The notes: a model not told the origin generated them from the letters alone. A stretch of 64,000 nucleotides of DNA from Bacillus sp. S3 (GCF_005154805.1 NZ_CP039727.1:241001-305000); one strand, 5' to 3'; positions 1-8,264 are shown, numbered from the stretch's first letter. A program made the numbers and translations.

Positions 1-333
1 GTTCATCACATCGTCCCAATCTTCTAAAGTTAATTCAAATGGAGACTTGAATATTGCTTTCCCTGCATTATTGATTAAAATATCAATTTGACCAAACGTT
101 TGATGGGCTAGTTCCATTAACCGAACAATATCCGTTTCTAGTCTTACATCTGTTTGTACGAAAATGGCCTCTCCGCCCAGTTCCTTTATCGTACTAGCTG
201 CACTAGCCCCTGCTTTTTCATCTATATCCGCAAGGATGATATTGGCCCCTTTTTCCGCATAAAGTAAAGCGATTCCCTTGCCAATCCCATTTCCGGCACC
301 TGTTATGACCACAGTTTTTTTAGAAAAGTTCAT
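1..333 (-). CDS. Short-chain dehydrogenase/reductase, partial (3' end outside window)
   Basis: The first 111 residues of an SDR-family NAD(P)-dependent oxidoreductase. The ATG is at 331-333 and the reading frame runs off the left edge. The Rossmann nucleotide-binding motif TGAGNGIG is at residues 11-18 and NNAG at 88-91, both diagnostic of classical SDRs. Acidic residues after the second beta strand (ADID, 35-38) favour NAD(H) over NADP(H), which is an inference. The Ser-Tyr-Lys catalytic residues lie beyond the window, so the substrate cannot be judged. It is divergent from the DUF1275 gene, and the shared upstream region holds 52-bp repeats and CAAACGTTTG-type palindromes that could be operators. 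Confidence 0.88.
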   Translation of the reverse strand, partial: MNFSKKTVVITGAGNGIGKGIALLYAEKGANIILADIDEKAGASAASTIKELGGEAIFVQTDVRLETDIVRLMELAHQTFGQIDILINNAGKAIFKSPFELTLEDWDDVMN

Positions 334-424
334 TGTACACATCCTTCATTAAATACATTAACTTACTATGTTTTAAGATAGCACAAAACAGGGAATAGAT
401 TCCTAAAACCTGCAATTTATTACT

Positions 425-659
425 AACCAAACATTTGATTGAATGGGCTCTTTAAGATAAAATTGCTCCGGAAAATAGCAAAAGTGTCTTTAATAAGGCC
501 TCTTAAAGACAAAACGGTTCTGGAAAATAGCAAAAGTGTCTTTACTAGGTTTTCTATATACAAGGAATGTCTGCATTAAAAAAACTAACCAAACGTTTGA
601 TTGAATGGCTGATTTGTTGGTATGACTAGGATGGGAAAATTAATCAAACGATTGATTAA
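425..659. repeat. Intergenic repeats: class II 52-bp units plus three CAAACGTTTG-like palindromes
   Basis: This is most of the 431-bp gap between the SDR and DUF1275 genes. Palindromes centred on CAAACGTTTG or close variants lie at about 425-441, 586-603 and 640-659; the last has perfect 8-bp arms, TTAATCAA/TTGATTAA. Between the first two, a class II repeat begins at 486 (GTCTTTAA, then centre AGGCCT, then TTAAAGAC) and restarts at 538, exactly 52 bp later, with a more degenerate copy before 486. The same unit type is found at 10.9-11.2 kb. No gene is visible here. Confidence 0.75.
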
Positions 660-764
660 CTATTAATAGCGTGTTAATAGTACTCTTTTTGTCAATGTTA
701 GATTCTTAAAAAGGCCGATTATGGTGTAAAATAAATCATTATCAGAGAAACAGGAGCACAACAT

Positions 765-1472
765 ATGATAGACAAACAAAAGATGATCCCTTCATTATCG
801 TCGAATTCTGTTCGATTGGGCATATTGTTAGCCATAGTGGGCGGTTTTTTAGATGCATATACTTTCATTAGCAGGGACGGGGTATTTGCGAATGCCCAAA
901 CAGGAAATATCGTATTATTAGCGGTGAAAGTGGCAAATGGCGAGTGGAGGGGTTCGTTTCTTTTTATTTTGCCTATTCTAGCTTTTATTCTTGGGGTTTT
1001 GGTATCCGAAATAGTGAAGATTCCTCATATAAGGCAAGTGCTGCATAGCTATAGACGTTCCATCCTCATCTTAGAGTGCCTTGTCCTGGTCGTTGTCGGT
1101 ATTTTGCCAAATAGTGTGCCAAATATCGTGGTAACCGTGAGTATATCATTTGTATCATCATTACAAATCTCCACTTTCAATAAATTAGACAAATGGGCTT
1201 ACAATTCAACGATGACAACCGGGAATCTCCGAACAGCAACACAAGCAGCCTATGCGGCCTTTATCGAACATAACCAGGAGGCAAAAAGACAGTTCAAAGA
1301 ATTCTTTGGAATCATTCTTTCTTTTCTATTTGGTGCCATGACAGGGACGGTTTCGACCACCTATATTGGGAATACATCTATTTGGATTGCATCAGGGTTT
1401 TTAGTGATCGCAATAGTTTTATATCACAGGGATAAGGGATATTTGAGGAGACCATTCATACCAAAAGAATAA
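765..1472 (+). CDS. YoaK/DUF1275 family membrane protein
   Basis: A 235-residue integral membrane protein with about six hydrophobic segments. The early motif GGFLDAYTFISRDGVFANAQTG is characteristic of DUF1275 (YoaK-like) proteins, and the length is typical. The start is ATG 765, preceded by CAGGAG. The biochemical role of the family is not established; some members have been linked to transport or stress. It is a single gene: the upstream gene is divergent, and downstream there is only a tandem repeat array with an IS insertion. The palindromes at 586-659 lie upstream of it and could regulate it, but that is inference. Confidence 0.82.
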   Translation: MIDKQKMIPSLSSNSVRLGILLAIVGGFLDAYTFISRDGVFANAQTGNIVLLAVKVANGEWRGSFLFILPILAFILGVLVSEIVKIPHIRQVLHSYRRSILILECLVLVVVGILPNSVPNIVVTVSISFVSSLQISTFNKLDKWAYNSTMTTGNLRTATQAAYAAFIEHNQEAKRQFKEFFGIILSFLFGAMTGTVSTTYIGNTSIWIASGFLVIAIVLYHRDKGYLRRPFIPKE

Positions 1473-1550
1473 AACAGAGGTGCGATCACCTGCTTCAAAT
1501 AATTGAAATCCTAGTCCTCTTTGTTTCATGTTCTTGTTTATTGCGAGTTT

Positions 1551-1739
1551 GAAGCCAATAACGACTATTGGATGCATTTCTTAAACTTTTGTAACAAGAT
1601 TTGAAGCTAATACCCCCTATTGGCTGCATTACTCAAACTTTTGTAACAAGATTTGAAGCTAATACCCCCTATTGGATGCATTTCTCAAATTTTTGTAACA
1701 AGATTTGAAGCCAATAGCCCTTATTGGATGCATTTCTCA
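1551..1739. repeat. Class I 52-bp tandem repeat array, left part
   Basis: Units starting GAAGC(C/T)AATA occur at 1551, 1603, 1655 and 1707, exactly 52 bp apart. Each has the core CCAATAG-CCC-CTATTGG or a close variant, able to form a 7-bp hairpin, followed by GATGCATTTCTCAAAC and a spacer rich in TTTGTAACAAG. These are the reverse complement of the class I units at 23.5 and 32.4 kb. The array lies 3' to DUF1275, is broken by the IS256 element at 1740-3233 and continues on the other side. Confidence 0.9.
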
Positions 1740-1868
1740 GTCAAGTCCTTGATTTTGTGTAAATTTGCTAAACAATGTTTTTAACCAAATTTTGTTATGT
1801 CAAATATATATGATCAGCCACTTATCCCCTTAACATTTTTCGAGCGTTACTTCCATGGGTTTCAATCT

Positions 1869-1928
1869 CCATATCCAGTCAAGGGTGTCAAAGGCGGTTT
1901 TTCCTTTGATACCCTTGACTGGATATGG
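1869..1928. terminator. Long hairpin at the 3' side of the transposase gene
   Basis: Arms 1869-1894 and 1903-1928 are inverted repeats of 26 bp with one mismatch (a G-T pair) around an 8-base loop. The left arm begins CCATATCCAGTCAAGGG. It lies inside the IS just downstream of the transposase stop. It probably ends transposase transcripts or blocks read-through from the flank. There is no long U-tract, so intrinsic termination is not certain. Confidence 0.6.
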
Positions 1929-1966
1929 AATAATCCATAATTGGAAGTACGTTGAAAATTAAACAT

Positions 1967-3133
1967 CTACCTTTTAATAGATTTCTGCTTCGAATAATTG
2001 GTTTCTTGATAGTGCATTAAAACAGCTCCTACTAAACGAAAAGCAGATTGTGTATTAGGGTAAATTCGAATTACCTTTTCTCTTCTTCGGACTTCCTGAT
2101 TTAATCGCTCAAGAGAATTTGTACTACGGATATGACAACGGATATCTTCTTGGAATTCCATATATTGTATGGTATCTTCGAAACCATCATCTAATATTTT
2201 CAGAGCTTGTTCGTATTTAAGATTGTCCCCAAACTGACTCATCAGTTCACCTTTAAAATTCCGCATATCCTCAATTGTGACTGCATCAAAAATACGCTTA
2301 ATCATCATACGTATTTCCGCTGAGTCCTTTTTTGGAAGCCTTTCTATGATATTACGTTTAAAATGGACGTTACACCTTTGCCAGCTAGTCCCAATAAATT
2401 CACGTTGAATCGCTTTTTGAAGCCCCTGGTGAGCATCTGAAATGACTAGCTTTGGGGATTGAAGACCACGTGATTTTAGTTGTTGGAGAAAGCGACTCCA
2501 ACTTTCATAACTCTCAGCGTGATCCACACTTAACCCAAGAATTTCACGTGTTTTGCTTTCAGTGATTGCAGTGGCTATATAAACAGCCTTAGAGACGACA
2601 CGATGATGTTCACGAACTTTTATATACATGGCATCTACAAAAACAAAAGGATAATACCTTAAATTTAAGGGCCGTTTGGCCCAGTCATTAATAATAGGAT
2701 CAAGCTTTTGAGTAAGTGAAGAAACAAACGATTTTGACTTACTTTCACCACAAAGTTGTTCCACAATATGTGTAACTTTACGTGTAGAAACGCCATTGAT
2801 AACCATCTCTAGCATAGAGAGTACTAACGCCTGGTCACAACGTGCATATTTCTCAAAAACCGTAGGTGAAAACTCACCATTTCGAGTCCTAGGAACCTTA
2901 AGTTTTATCTTACCGATACTCATCGTTAACTCACGTTCGTAGTAGCCATTTCGGTAATCACGACGCTCAACAGAGCGTTCATATGCAGCGGCGTGTAAGT
3001 AATCATTTCTTTCTTTCTCCATGTACTCATTCAAAACCAGAACAACAGCTGATTTAACAACGTTATCTATATTTGAATTCATTACTGAGTCTTTTAAAAG
3101 TTCCAAATCTAGGCTAAACTGTAATTGGGTCAT
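1967..3133 (-). CDS. IS256-family transposase
   Basis: A 388-residue DDE transposase that catalyses cut-and-paste or copy-out movement of its own element. The N-terminal part carries the family pattern RRDYRNGYYERELTMSIG followed by KLKVPRTRNGEF. The catalytic core shows VDAMYIK (Asp167), ISDAHQGL (Asp233), the C-x2-H motif RCNVHFKRN (254-262) and the LERLNQEVRRREKVIR segment (341-356) with the catalytic Glu. The length is normal, with no frameshift or stop, so it is probably functional. The start is ATG at 3131-3133. Confidence 0.95.
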   Translation of the reverse strand: MTQLQFSLDLELLKDSVMNSNIDNVVKSAVVLVLNEYMEKERNDYLHAAAYERSVERRDYRNGYYERELTMSIGKIKLKVPRTRNGEFSPTVFEKYARCDQALVLSMLEMVINGVSTRKVTHIVEQLCGESKSKSFVSSLTQKLDPIINDWAKRPLNLRYYPFVFVDAMYIKVREHHRVVSKAVYIATAITESKTREILGLSVDHAESYESWSRFLQQLKSRGLQSPKLVISDAHQGLQKAIQREFIGTSWQRCNVHFKRNIIERLPKKDSAEIRMMIKRIFDAVTIEDMRNFKGELMSQFGDNLKYEQALKILDDGFEDTIQYMEFQEDIRCHIRSTNSLERLNQEVRRREKVIRIYPNTQSAFRLVGAVLMHYQETNYSKQKSIKR

Positions 3134-3233
3134 TTTTATTCCTCTTTTCTATGTTTATCGTGGTTGTTAAACATTGTAGCCAAGTAGGATAAAAATGACC
3201 CTTTTCTTTTTACACAATTATACGGACTTAATC

Positions 3234-3400
3234 CATTTCTCAAACTTTTATAATGAGTTTTGAAGTCAATAGCCCCTATTGGATGCATTACTCAAACTTT
3301 TTTAATGAGTTTTGAAGCCAATAATCCCTATTAGATTCATTTCTCAAAATCTCTTGACAAGATTTGAAGCCAATAACCCCGACTGTTTATTCCTAATTCA
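3234..3400. repeat. Class I 52-bp tandem repeat array, right part after the IS
   Basis: Units at 3262, 3314 and 3366 continue the array from the left of the IS with the same 52-bp period. The last ones are more degenerate (for example TATTAGATTC instead of TATTGGATGC). The array lies between two convergent genes (DUF1275 and merR). Confidence 0.88.
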
Positions 3401-3421
3401 ATTCAATCCAATCTAGACCCG

Positions 3422-3814
3422 TCAATCATTCCTGGGAGCTTGCTCCATATACCTTTCCTTATGAGCGATAATTTCATCTCTAAGCATTTGCAGTTGTGAA
3501 ATTTGTTCATTAATCTCTTGAATCTTCCGGTTTGCATGCTGAATAATTCTTTTTTTCTCTTCTACCCCTTCAGGGTTTGCTTCGTACAGCTCAATCATTT
3601 CCTTAATTGCCTGCAGACTAAATCCCAGTTTTTTACCGCGAAGAATTAATTTTAGCCGTACTCGTTCACGGTTCGTATAGCTGCGCTGCTTCGTTAAACG
3701 ATCGCGCGATTCTGACGTTAGCATTCCGACTTCTTCATAGTAACGAATCGTTCTGGAGCTGACATCAAACATACTTGCAAGTTCACTTATTGAAAAAAGA
3801 CGTTCTTCAGACAT
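3422..3814 (-). CDS. MerR-family transcriptional regulator
   Basis: A 130-residue regulator with an N-terminal winged helix-turn-helix: SISELASMFDVSSRTIRYYEEVGML at residues 8-32, then the RxYxxxER wing and an LGFSLQAIKEMI segment. It ends in a coiled-coil dimer helix (about residues 80-120). No cysteine cluster for metal binding is visible, so the ligand is probably organic. The start is ATG 3812-3814 with an AGGGGGAT ribosome site. It is divergent from the acyl-CoA dehydrogenase gene, whose promoter holds a dyad in an 18-bp spacer. That arrangement suggests it controls the dehydrogenase gene and perhaps itself, as LiuR-like MerR proteins do for acyl-CoA catabolism. Confidence 0.9.
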   Translation of the reverse strand: MSEERLFSISELASMFDVSSRTIRYYEEVGMLTSESRDRLTKQRSYTNRERVRLKLILRGKKLGFSLQAIKEMIELYEANPEGVEEKKRIIQHANRKIQEINEQISQLQMLRDEIIAHKERYMEQAPRND

Positions 3815-3830
3815 TAAAGCATCCCCCTAG

Positions 3831-3860
3831 TTGACGTTTGCGTAAACTTAACTATATAAT
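3831..3860 (+). promoter_or_regulatory. Sigma-A promoter with a dyad in the spacer (probable MerR operator)
   Basis: TTGACG at 3831-3836 and TATAAT at 3855-3860 are separated by 18 bp. The spacer carries GTTTGCGTAAAC, a dyad with GTTT/AAAC arms. MerR-type activators bind such sites between -35 and -10. Confidence 0.7.
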
Positions 3861-3906
3861 AATTCCGAATAATCAAATTTGTCAACTGAAATGGAGTGAG
3901 CATTTG

Positions 3907-5520
3907 ATGAGCCTGACTTCCCAAGAAACAGAAGCTAGAGGGAAAAATTCCTACACCTTTGATGAATTCGTAGAAAAGCGCAGAAATCTTGATTGGTACC
4001 GTGATGAACCATTTTTACAGAAATCATTACAAAAATTTACTGGTCACGAATACGAACAAATTCATGAAAAAATTCTTTCCTTTTCTCCAACCGTATCTTC
4101 CACATGGGATCATCTGGCGGCACAAAGTGCGCGGCCGGAGGTTCGTCCGCACATGCTTCATTATGATGCATTTAACCACAGGATTGACAGAGTGGTACGG
4201 CCGATGGAAACGCAGCTGTTAGAAAAGGGAGTTTTTGGCGAAGGGCTGTTTTCTAGTCAAATCACAGCTTGGGAGAGTTTTGTCAAACGAATGCTCATTC
4301 ATCAATTAGGCGAAGCAGGAGTAACATGCCCCTTGACCTGTACCCATGGATTAATTGCCCTAATTGAAGAATTTCCGGATGAGGCCCATTCAGAACTCCA
4401 TGAAATTTTGCAACATACAAAAGAAGGGGTTAACGGCGAATTTGCCATCGGCGCCCAGTTTATGTCAGAGATTCAGGGCGGATCTGATTTGCCTGCAAAC
4501 CTGTTAGAAGCCGTTCCGGATGGAAAAAACTATCGCTTATATGGAAATAAGTTTTTCTGTTCTGTTGCGCATGCGGATTATTCCGTCGTCACTGCGAAAA
4601 TAACGGGATCAAACAAAGTGTCCACCTTTATTGTTCCGTCGTGGCTGCCGGGAGATAAAGTGAAGGAAAAGAGAAATGGCTATCAAATTAACCGGATTAA
4701 ATGGAAAATGGGTACAGCCGAGGTTCCGACAGGTGAATTTCAATATGATGGTGCATTAGCCTATCCAATTGGACCGAAAGATAAGGGCATTGCTGTAGCA
4801 GTAGGAATTGTTTTGACGTTATCACGGCTTGAAATCGGCATTGCCTGTGCCGGTTTTATGCTTCGAGCATCTAGGGAAGCAAATCTTTATAGTGAATTCC
4901 GCTCCGTTTTTGGAAAAAAGATAAAAGACTACCCACTGGCCGCAAGCAAATTAAGGCTAATAGAGAATGCAGCCCAACGGACAACGGCAGGTGCCTTTAA
5001 GATTTATGATCTATTCTTACGTCTTGAAAAGCCGCTCAATCCTGGACTTCAATCCGACCATCCGCTGGAAATCAGGAAACAACTATTTAATCTAAGGGAA
5101 TTAATTTTATTGCAGAAAATTGGTGCTACCAAAGAGGGAGTGGAAGTATTGCGCGAGGCCATTTCCGTGTTCGCCGGTCATGGTGTAATGGAAGAGTTCT
5201 CCTCGCTGCCAAGGATATTCCGTGATGTCGTGGTGAACGAACAATGGGAAGGACCAAGAAATCTTTTATTAACTCAAATTTATCGTGACATCACTAGAGT
5301 CGCTGACTGGTATCCACCGGCTGATTTTGTCAGGAATGCTCTTGATGGAGCACCACAAGAAACCATTCAAACATTTTCAGCGCAGCTGGAAGACCTGCTG
5401 CAACGGCCGGTTCTCGGAGAAGTAACTGAAGAGTCGATGGAGTCCGCAAGTGAGTGGGATGCATTTTGCAATGCCTTCTTTAAAACCTATCAGGAAGTTG
5501 CGTTAGCAGAGATAATATAA
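3907..5520 (+). CDS. Acyl-CoA dehydrogenase family protein (AidB-like)
   Basis: A flavoprotein of about 537 residues. The FAD/substrate-binding loop FMSEIQGGSDLPAN matches the MTEKQGGSD loop of AidB-type acyl-CoA dehydrogenases, and the C-terminal dehydrogenase domain shows LSRLEIGIACAG and VFAGHGVMEEF. The N-terminal third has the WDHLAAQSARPEVRPHML region seen in AidB-like proteins. Oxidation of an acyl-CoA, or a protective role in alkylation response, are both possible. I chose ATG 3907, after GGAGTGAG at 3893-3900; an in-frame upstream TTG at 3838 would lie inside the promoter. It stands alone, divergent from merR. Confidence 0.85.
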   Translation: MSLTSQETEARGKNSYTFDEFVEKRRNLDWYRDEPFLQKSLQKFTGHEYEQIHEKILSFSPTVSSTWDHLAAQSARPEVRPHMLHYDAFNHRIDRVVRPMETQLLEKGVFGEGLFSSQITAWESFVKRMLIHQLGEAGVTCPLTCTHGLIALIEEFPDEAHSELHEILQHTKEGVNGEFAIGAQFMSEIQGGSDLPANLLEAVPDGKNYRLYGNKFFCSVAHADYSVVTAKITGSNKVSTFIVPSWLPGDKVKEKRNGYQINRIKWKMGTAEVPTGEFQYDGALAYPIGPKDKGIAVAVGIVLTLSRLEIGIACAGFMLRASREANLYSEFRSVFGKKIKDYPLAASKLRLIENAAQRTTAGAFKIYDLFLRLEKPLNPGLQSDHPLEIRKQLFNLRELILLQKIGATKEGVEVLREAISVFAGHGVMEEFSSLPRIFRDVVVNEQWEGPRNLLLTQIYRDITRVADWYPPADFVRNALDGAPQETIQTFSAQLEDLLQRPVLGEVTEESMESASEWDAFCNAFFKTYQEVALAEII

Positions 5521-5522
5521 AG

Positions 5523-5570
5523 CAGGGGGCCGGATCTTATGCTTACGAAGTATAAGATCCGGCCCTGTTT
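5523..5570. terminator. Bidirectional intrinsic terminator
   Basis: A strong stem of GGGCCGGATCTTAT pairing with ATAAGATCCGGCCC around a 9-11 base loop, followed by TTTT on the plus strand and with A-rich sequence before it. It separates the convergent acyl-CoA dehydrogenase and ampS genes. Confidence 0.85.
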
Positions 5571-5573
5571 TAA

Positions 5574-6818
5574 TTAAAACGCCCAGTCTCCATTACGGAA
5601 GATTGGAACGATGGTTCCATCTTGTTTGATGCCGTCAATGTTCATTTTGTCAGAGCCGATCATGAAGTCAACGTGTACGGTAGACGTATTCATGCCGTTT
5701 TTTAATAATTCTTCTTGGCTCATTTTTGTTCCGCCTTGGATTGTAGTCGGGTAGGCTGACCCGATTGCTAAGTGATTAGATGCATTTTCATCAAAAAGAG
5801 TGTTAAAGAAAATAACTCCGGATTGAGAAATCGGAGATGGGTCTGGTACAAGGGCAACTTCACCTAATCCAGTGCCGCCTTCGTTATCAAACACCAATTT
5901 CTTAATCGCTTCATCGCCTTTTTCAGCAGAAATATCCACGATTTTTCCTTCTTTAAAATGAACTTCAATGCCTTCGATTAATGTACCGGCATAGCTTAAT
6001 GGCTTCGTGCTGCGAACGACACCATCCATGCGGTGGGTGTCAGGAGCAGTGAAGATTTCTTCTGTCGGCATGTTAGCAATAAATTCTTCCCCTTTTGGAT
6101 TATAACTTTCCGCACATGCCCAAATGTGATTCTTTGGTAAGCCTAATGTTAAATCCGTACCAGGTGCTGTGTAGTGCAAGGCATCAAATTGAATATCGTT
6201 TAATTTCACTGCCTTTTCATTCAATGTCTTTTTGTGTTCATCCCAGGCAGCAATTGGATCCTCTGCATACACACGTGTAGTTTTAAAGATTTGATCCCAT
6301 AAAGCATCCACTTGTTCTTCAGAAGTTGCAAGATCAGGGAACACTTTTGCAGCCCAGCCTGCTCCGGCAGCAGCGGCAACGGTCCATTTTAAATCATCGT
6401 TCTGCGTAGCTATGCGTTGTGCTTTGAAAGCCTTTCCAGCTATTTTTTGATAGGCAGCAATTTTACCAGGGTCGACTTCATTAAGTAAGCCTGGATCACT
6501 TGATACGATTGAAAGCCGGCTAACACGATGATTTAATACATGGTCTTCGGATTCTTGAATTTCATACTCAGGAATATCGGTTAAAACTTCTTCTGGTTGA
6601 TGTAAATAATGAAGCTTGCTGATTTCATCATCAGACCATTTGACAATGACCTTTTCAGCCCCTAATGCATAAGCTTCTTCCGTAATTAATCGAGCTAAAG
6701 GAGCTTGATCAACCGTAATCGTCATTTTTACCCAATCACCAGATTGAACATTGATTCCTTTTGCCACTAAAAGTTTTGCGTATTTATGTAGATTTTCTTC
6801 AAAGTTTGGCAGTGCCAT
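5574..6818 (-). CDS. ampS: Aminopeptidase AmpS/PepS (peptidase family M29)
   Basis: A 414-residue metallo-aminopeptidase of family M29, which removes N-terminal residues from peptides in the cytoplasm. The N-terminal region resembles B. subtilis AmpS and staphylococcal PepS. Typical M29 segments are KNHIWACAESYNPKGEEFIANMPTEE, GTGLGEVALVPD and HLAIGSAYPTT, with acidic and histidine ligands (HVDFMIGSD near the C terminus). Length is normal for the family. The start is ATG 6816-6818 with GGAGG eight bases upstream. It is monocistronic and convergent with the dehydrogenase gene. Confidence 0.92.
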   Translation of the reverse strand: MALPNFEENLHKYAKLLVAKGINVQSGDWVKMTITVDQAPLARLITEEAYALGAEKVIVKWSDDEISKLHYLHQPEEVLTDIPEYEIQESEDHVLNHRVSRLSIVSSDPGLLNEVDPGKIAAYQKIAGKAFKAQRIATQNDDLKWTVAAAAGAGWAAKVFPDLATSEEQVDALWDQIFKTTRVYAEDPIAAWDEHKKTLNEKAVKLNDIQFDALHYTAPGTDLTLGLPKNHIWACAESYNPKGEEFIANMPTEEIFTAPDTHRMDGVVRSTKPLSYAGTLIEGIEVHFKEGKIVDISAEKGDEAIKKLVFDNEGGTGLGEVALVPDPSPISQSGVIFFNTLFDENASNHLAIGSAYPTTIQGGTKMSQEELLKNGMNTSTVHVDFMIGSDKMNIDGIKQDGTIVPIFRNGDWAF

Positions 6819-6985
6819 TTTTTAACCTCCAATTGTTTTTTTCTAATTACCATATCATAGTAGCACAATAAGACCAAAATTTCTGAAAGTAAATTTCCAA
6901 AAAAGCAAAATGATGTTCACTCCTCTGAATTTTAGTGAAATATTTCTTTGAATCATAGTAAAATATGTAAATAGAGGTGATGGTT

Positions 6986-7045
6986 TTGGTTGAGAAACAC
7001 TTAGCTTTAATAAATGAAAAATCTTTTTTACCAAAAAAACAATGA
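6986..7045 (+). CDS. Possible 19-residue upstream ORF coupled to the next gene
   Basis: TTG at 6986 follows AGAGGTG with a spacing of about six bases and reads MVEKHLALINEKSFLPKKQ, ending in a TGA that overlaps the ATG of the next gene (ATGA at 7042-7045). An ATG at 6980 in the same frame is too close to the ribosome site. The downstream gene has no ribosome site of its own within the usual distance, so the small ORF may serve translational coupling. Alternatively it is the relic of a frameshifted N terminus. There is no homology to judge by. Confidence 0.45.
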   Translation: MVEKHLALINEKSFLPKKQ

Positions 7046-7656
7046 AGGAAAAATTAGTATACATAAGGGCTAAATCGGATCAAGTACCTCCGTTACAAAC
7101 AAGGTTAGTAAGAGTATTGGGTGTATTTATGCTAGGAGCAATAGCAGGATTCTTGGCGAAATTCACTGATGGTTCAAAAATTGGATTAATAGGGACACAC
7201 TTAGGATTTTGGGTAGTCATAACCACCATCATTGCCGTTCGAAGCCGCTCGCCTAAAGCCGCGGGATTACACGCGTTTGTTTTTTTAATCGCCATGCTTA
7301 TTGTTTATTATAGTTATTCCATGGCGTTGTTTGGATTTTTCCCCAAGAATTATTTTATCGCGTGGGGCAGTATTGCCTTACTTTCGCCAATCGGCGGTTA
7401 TGTGGTGTGGTATGCGAAAGGAAATGGCTGGAGGGCCGCATTTTATGGGGCTTTACCCATAAGTGTGCTCATAGCGGAAGGGTATAGTTTCTTCTATACT
7501 TTTTCAATCCCCAGTGGATTCGATCTCTTCGCTGCTGTACTGTTATTTATCAATTTGCCAGCAAATCATTTCCAGCGGTTGCGAATGCTGCCTTTTTTAA
7601 TGGTACTATTTTTCTTGAATGAGCGGTTTGATATCCTTTATTACATGCCGTGGTAA
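7042..7656 (+). CDS. Multi-pass membrane protein (possibly DUF6518)
   Basis: A 204-residue, strongly hydrophobic protein with about six membrane segments, separated by short basic loops (RSRSPKA, NGWRA). Features such as GAIAGFLAKFTDGSKIGLIGTHLGFWV and PIGGYVVWYAKG resemble small uncharacterised Bacillus membrane proteins assigned to DUF6518; this assignment is from memory and tentative. The start ATG 7042 overlaps the stop of the 19-residue ORF, suggesting translational coupling. The SRPBCC gene follows 71 bp downstream with its own ribosome site. I cannot assign a function. Confidence 0.7.
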   Translation: MKEKLVYIRAKSDQVPPLQTRLVRVLGVFMLGAIAGFLAKFTDGSKIGLIGTHLGFWVVITTIIAVRSRSPKAAGLHAFVFLIAMLIVYYSYSMALFGFFPKNYFIAWGSIALLSPIGGYVVWYAKGNGWRAAFYGALPISVLIAEGYSFFYTFSIPSGFDLFAAVLLFINLPANHFQRLRMLPFLMVLFFLNERFDILYYMPW

Positions 7657-7727
7657 TGGGGAATACTTGAGATATAAGTAAAGGAAATAGTAGGATAGTG
7701 GTATACAAATAAGGGAGATGATCGAAG

Positions 7728-8207
7728 ATGGGAATTGCGGTCATTGAAAAAATAGAAAATCATTATCGTGCTCATTTTGAACGCCGTCTTCAGCATAACG
7801 TTGAAGAAGTATGGGCCTGGTTAACAGAGAATGAAAAGCTAGCGAAATGGTTTAACGAACTCCGGGTTGGCGATCTAAGTGAAGGCGGGTTCATGAGGTT
7901 TGACATGCAGGATGGCACGTTTGAAGAGCTTGCTATTACTGAACTTAAGCTGTATTCTGTATTTCAATTCTCTTGGTGGGCTGACACCGTTCGGTTTGAA
8001 CTGTTTCCAGACTCGGATGGCTACAAGTTGGTCTTGATTGAAACGATTGAAAAAATGACTGATCATACGCCAAAAGACCTTGCCGGCTGGCATGTTTGTC
8101 TTGACGTCATTGAGGCGTTAATGGATGGCAGAACGATTGAGAGAATGGAAGAATGGAAAAAGTGGTATGAGAACTATAAACAGGCTGTTAAGAATGTAAC
8201 TTCATGA
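7728..8207 (+). CDS. SRPBCC (AHSA1-like) domain protein
   Basis: A 159-residue START/SRPBCC-fold protein. The pattern HFERRLQHNVEEVWAWLTENEKLAKWF near the N terminus, the central SEGGFMRFDMQDGT turn and the C-terminal helix with GWHVCLDVIEALMDG match the AHSA1 group, which form a deep hydrophobic cavity and include stress-related and Hsp90-activator-like proteins. The ligand is unknown. The start is ATG 7728 after GGGAGATG. A terminator follows directly. Confidence 0.85.
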   Translation: MGIAVIEKIENHYRAHFERRLQHNVEEVWAWLTENEKLAKWFNELRVGDLSEGGFMRFDMQDGTFEELAITELKLYSVFQFSWWADTVRFELFPDSDGYKLVLIETIEKMTDHTPKDLAGWHVCLDVIEALMDGRTIERMEEWKKWYENYKQAVKNVTS

Positions 8208-8214
8208 ATTTTTT

Positions 8215-8264
8215 GGGCCAGTCTCTCACTTCGTTAAAGCGGAGGAGGGACTAGCCCTTTTTTA
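8215..8264 (+). terminator. Intrinsic terminator after the SRPBCC gene
   Basis: GGGCCAGTCTCTC pairs with GAGGGACTAGCCC around an A/G-rich loop, followed by TTTTTT. Confidence 0.8.

Larger units (their letters stand above)
1740..3233 (-). mobile_element. IS256-family insertion sequence, 1494 bp, with 9-bp target duplication
   Basis: The left end begins GTCAAGTCCTTGATTTTGTG at 1740. The right end, read on the minus strand from 3233, begins GATTAAGTCCGTATAATTGT; both share AAGTCC and TTGTGTAAA, as in IS256 termini. CATTTCTCA is present at 1731-1739 and again at 3234-3242, a 9-bp target duplication of the length usual for the family. Independent support: removing 1503 bp (element plus one duplication) places the repeat unit at 3262 exactly 52 bp after the unit at 1707. 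One intact transposase gene fills most of the element. Confidence 0.93.

Noticed and set aside
1551..3400. Transposon or prophage region beyond the IS
   Set aside because: Apart from the one IS256 element, the flanking sequence is repeat array and ordinary chromosomal genes; no integrase, phage gene or conjugation gene is present in the window.
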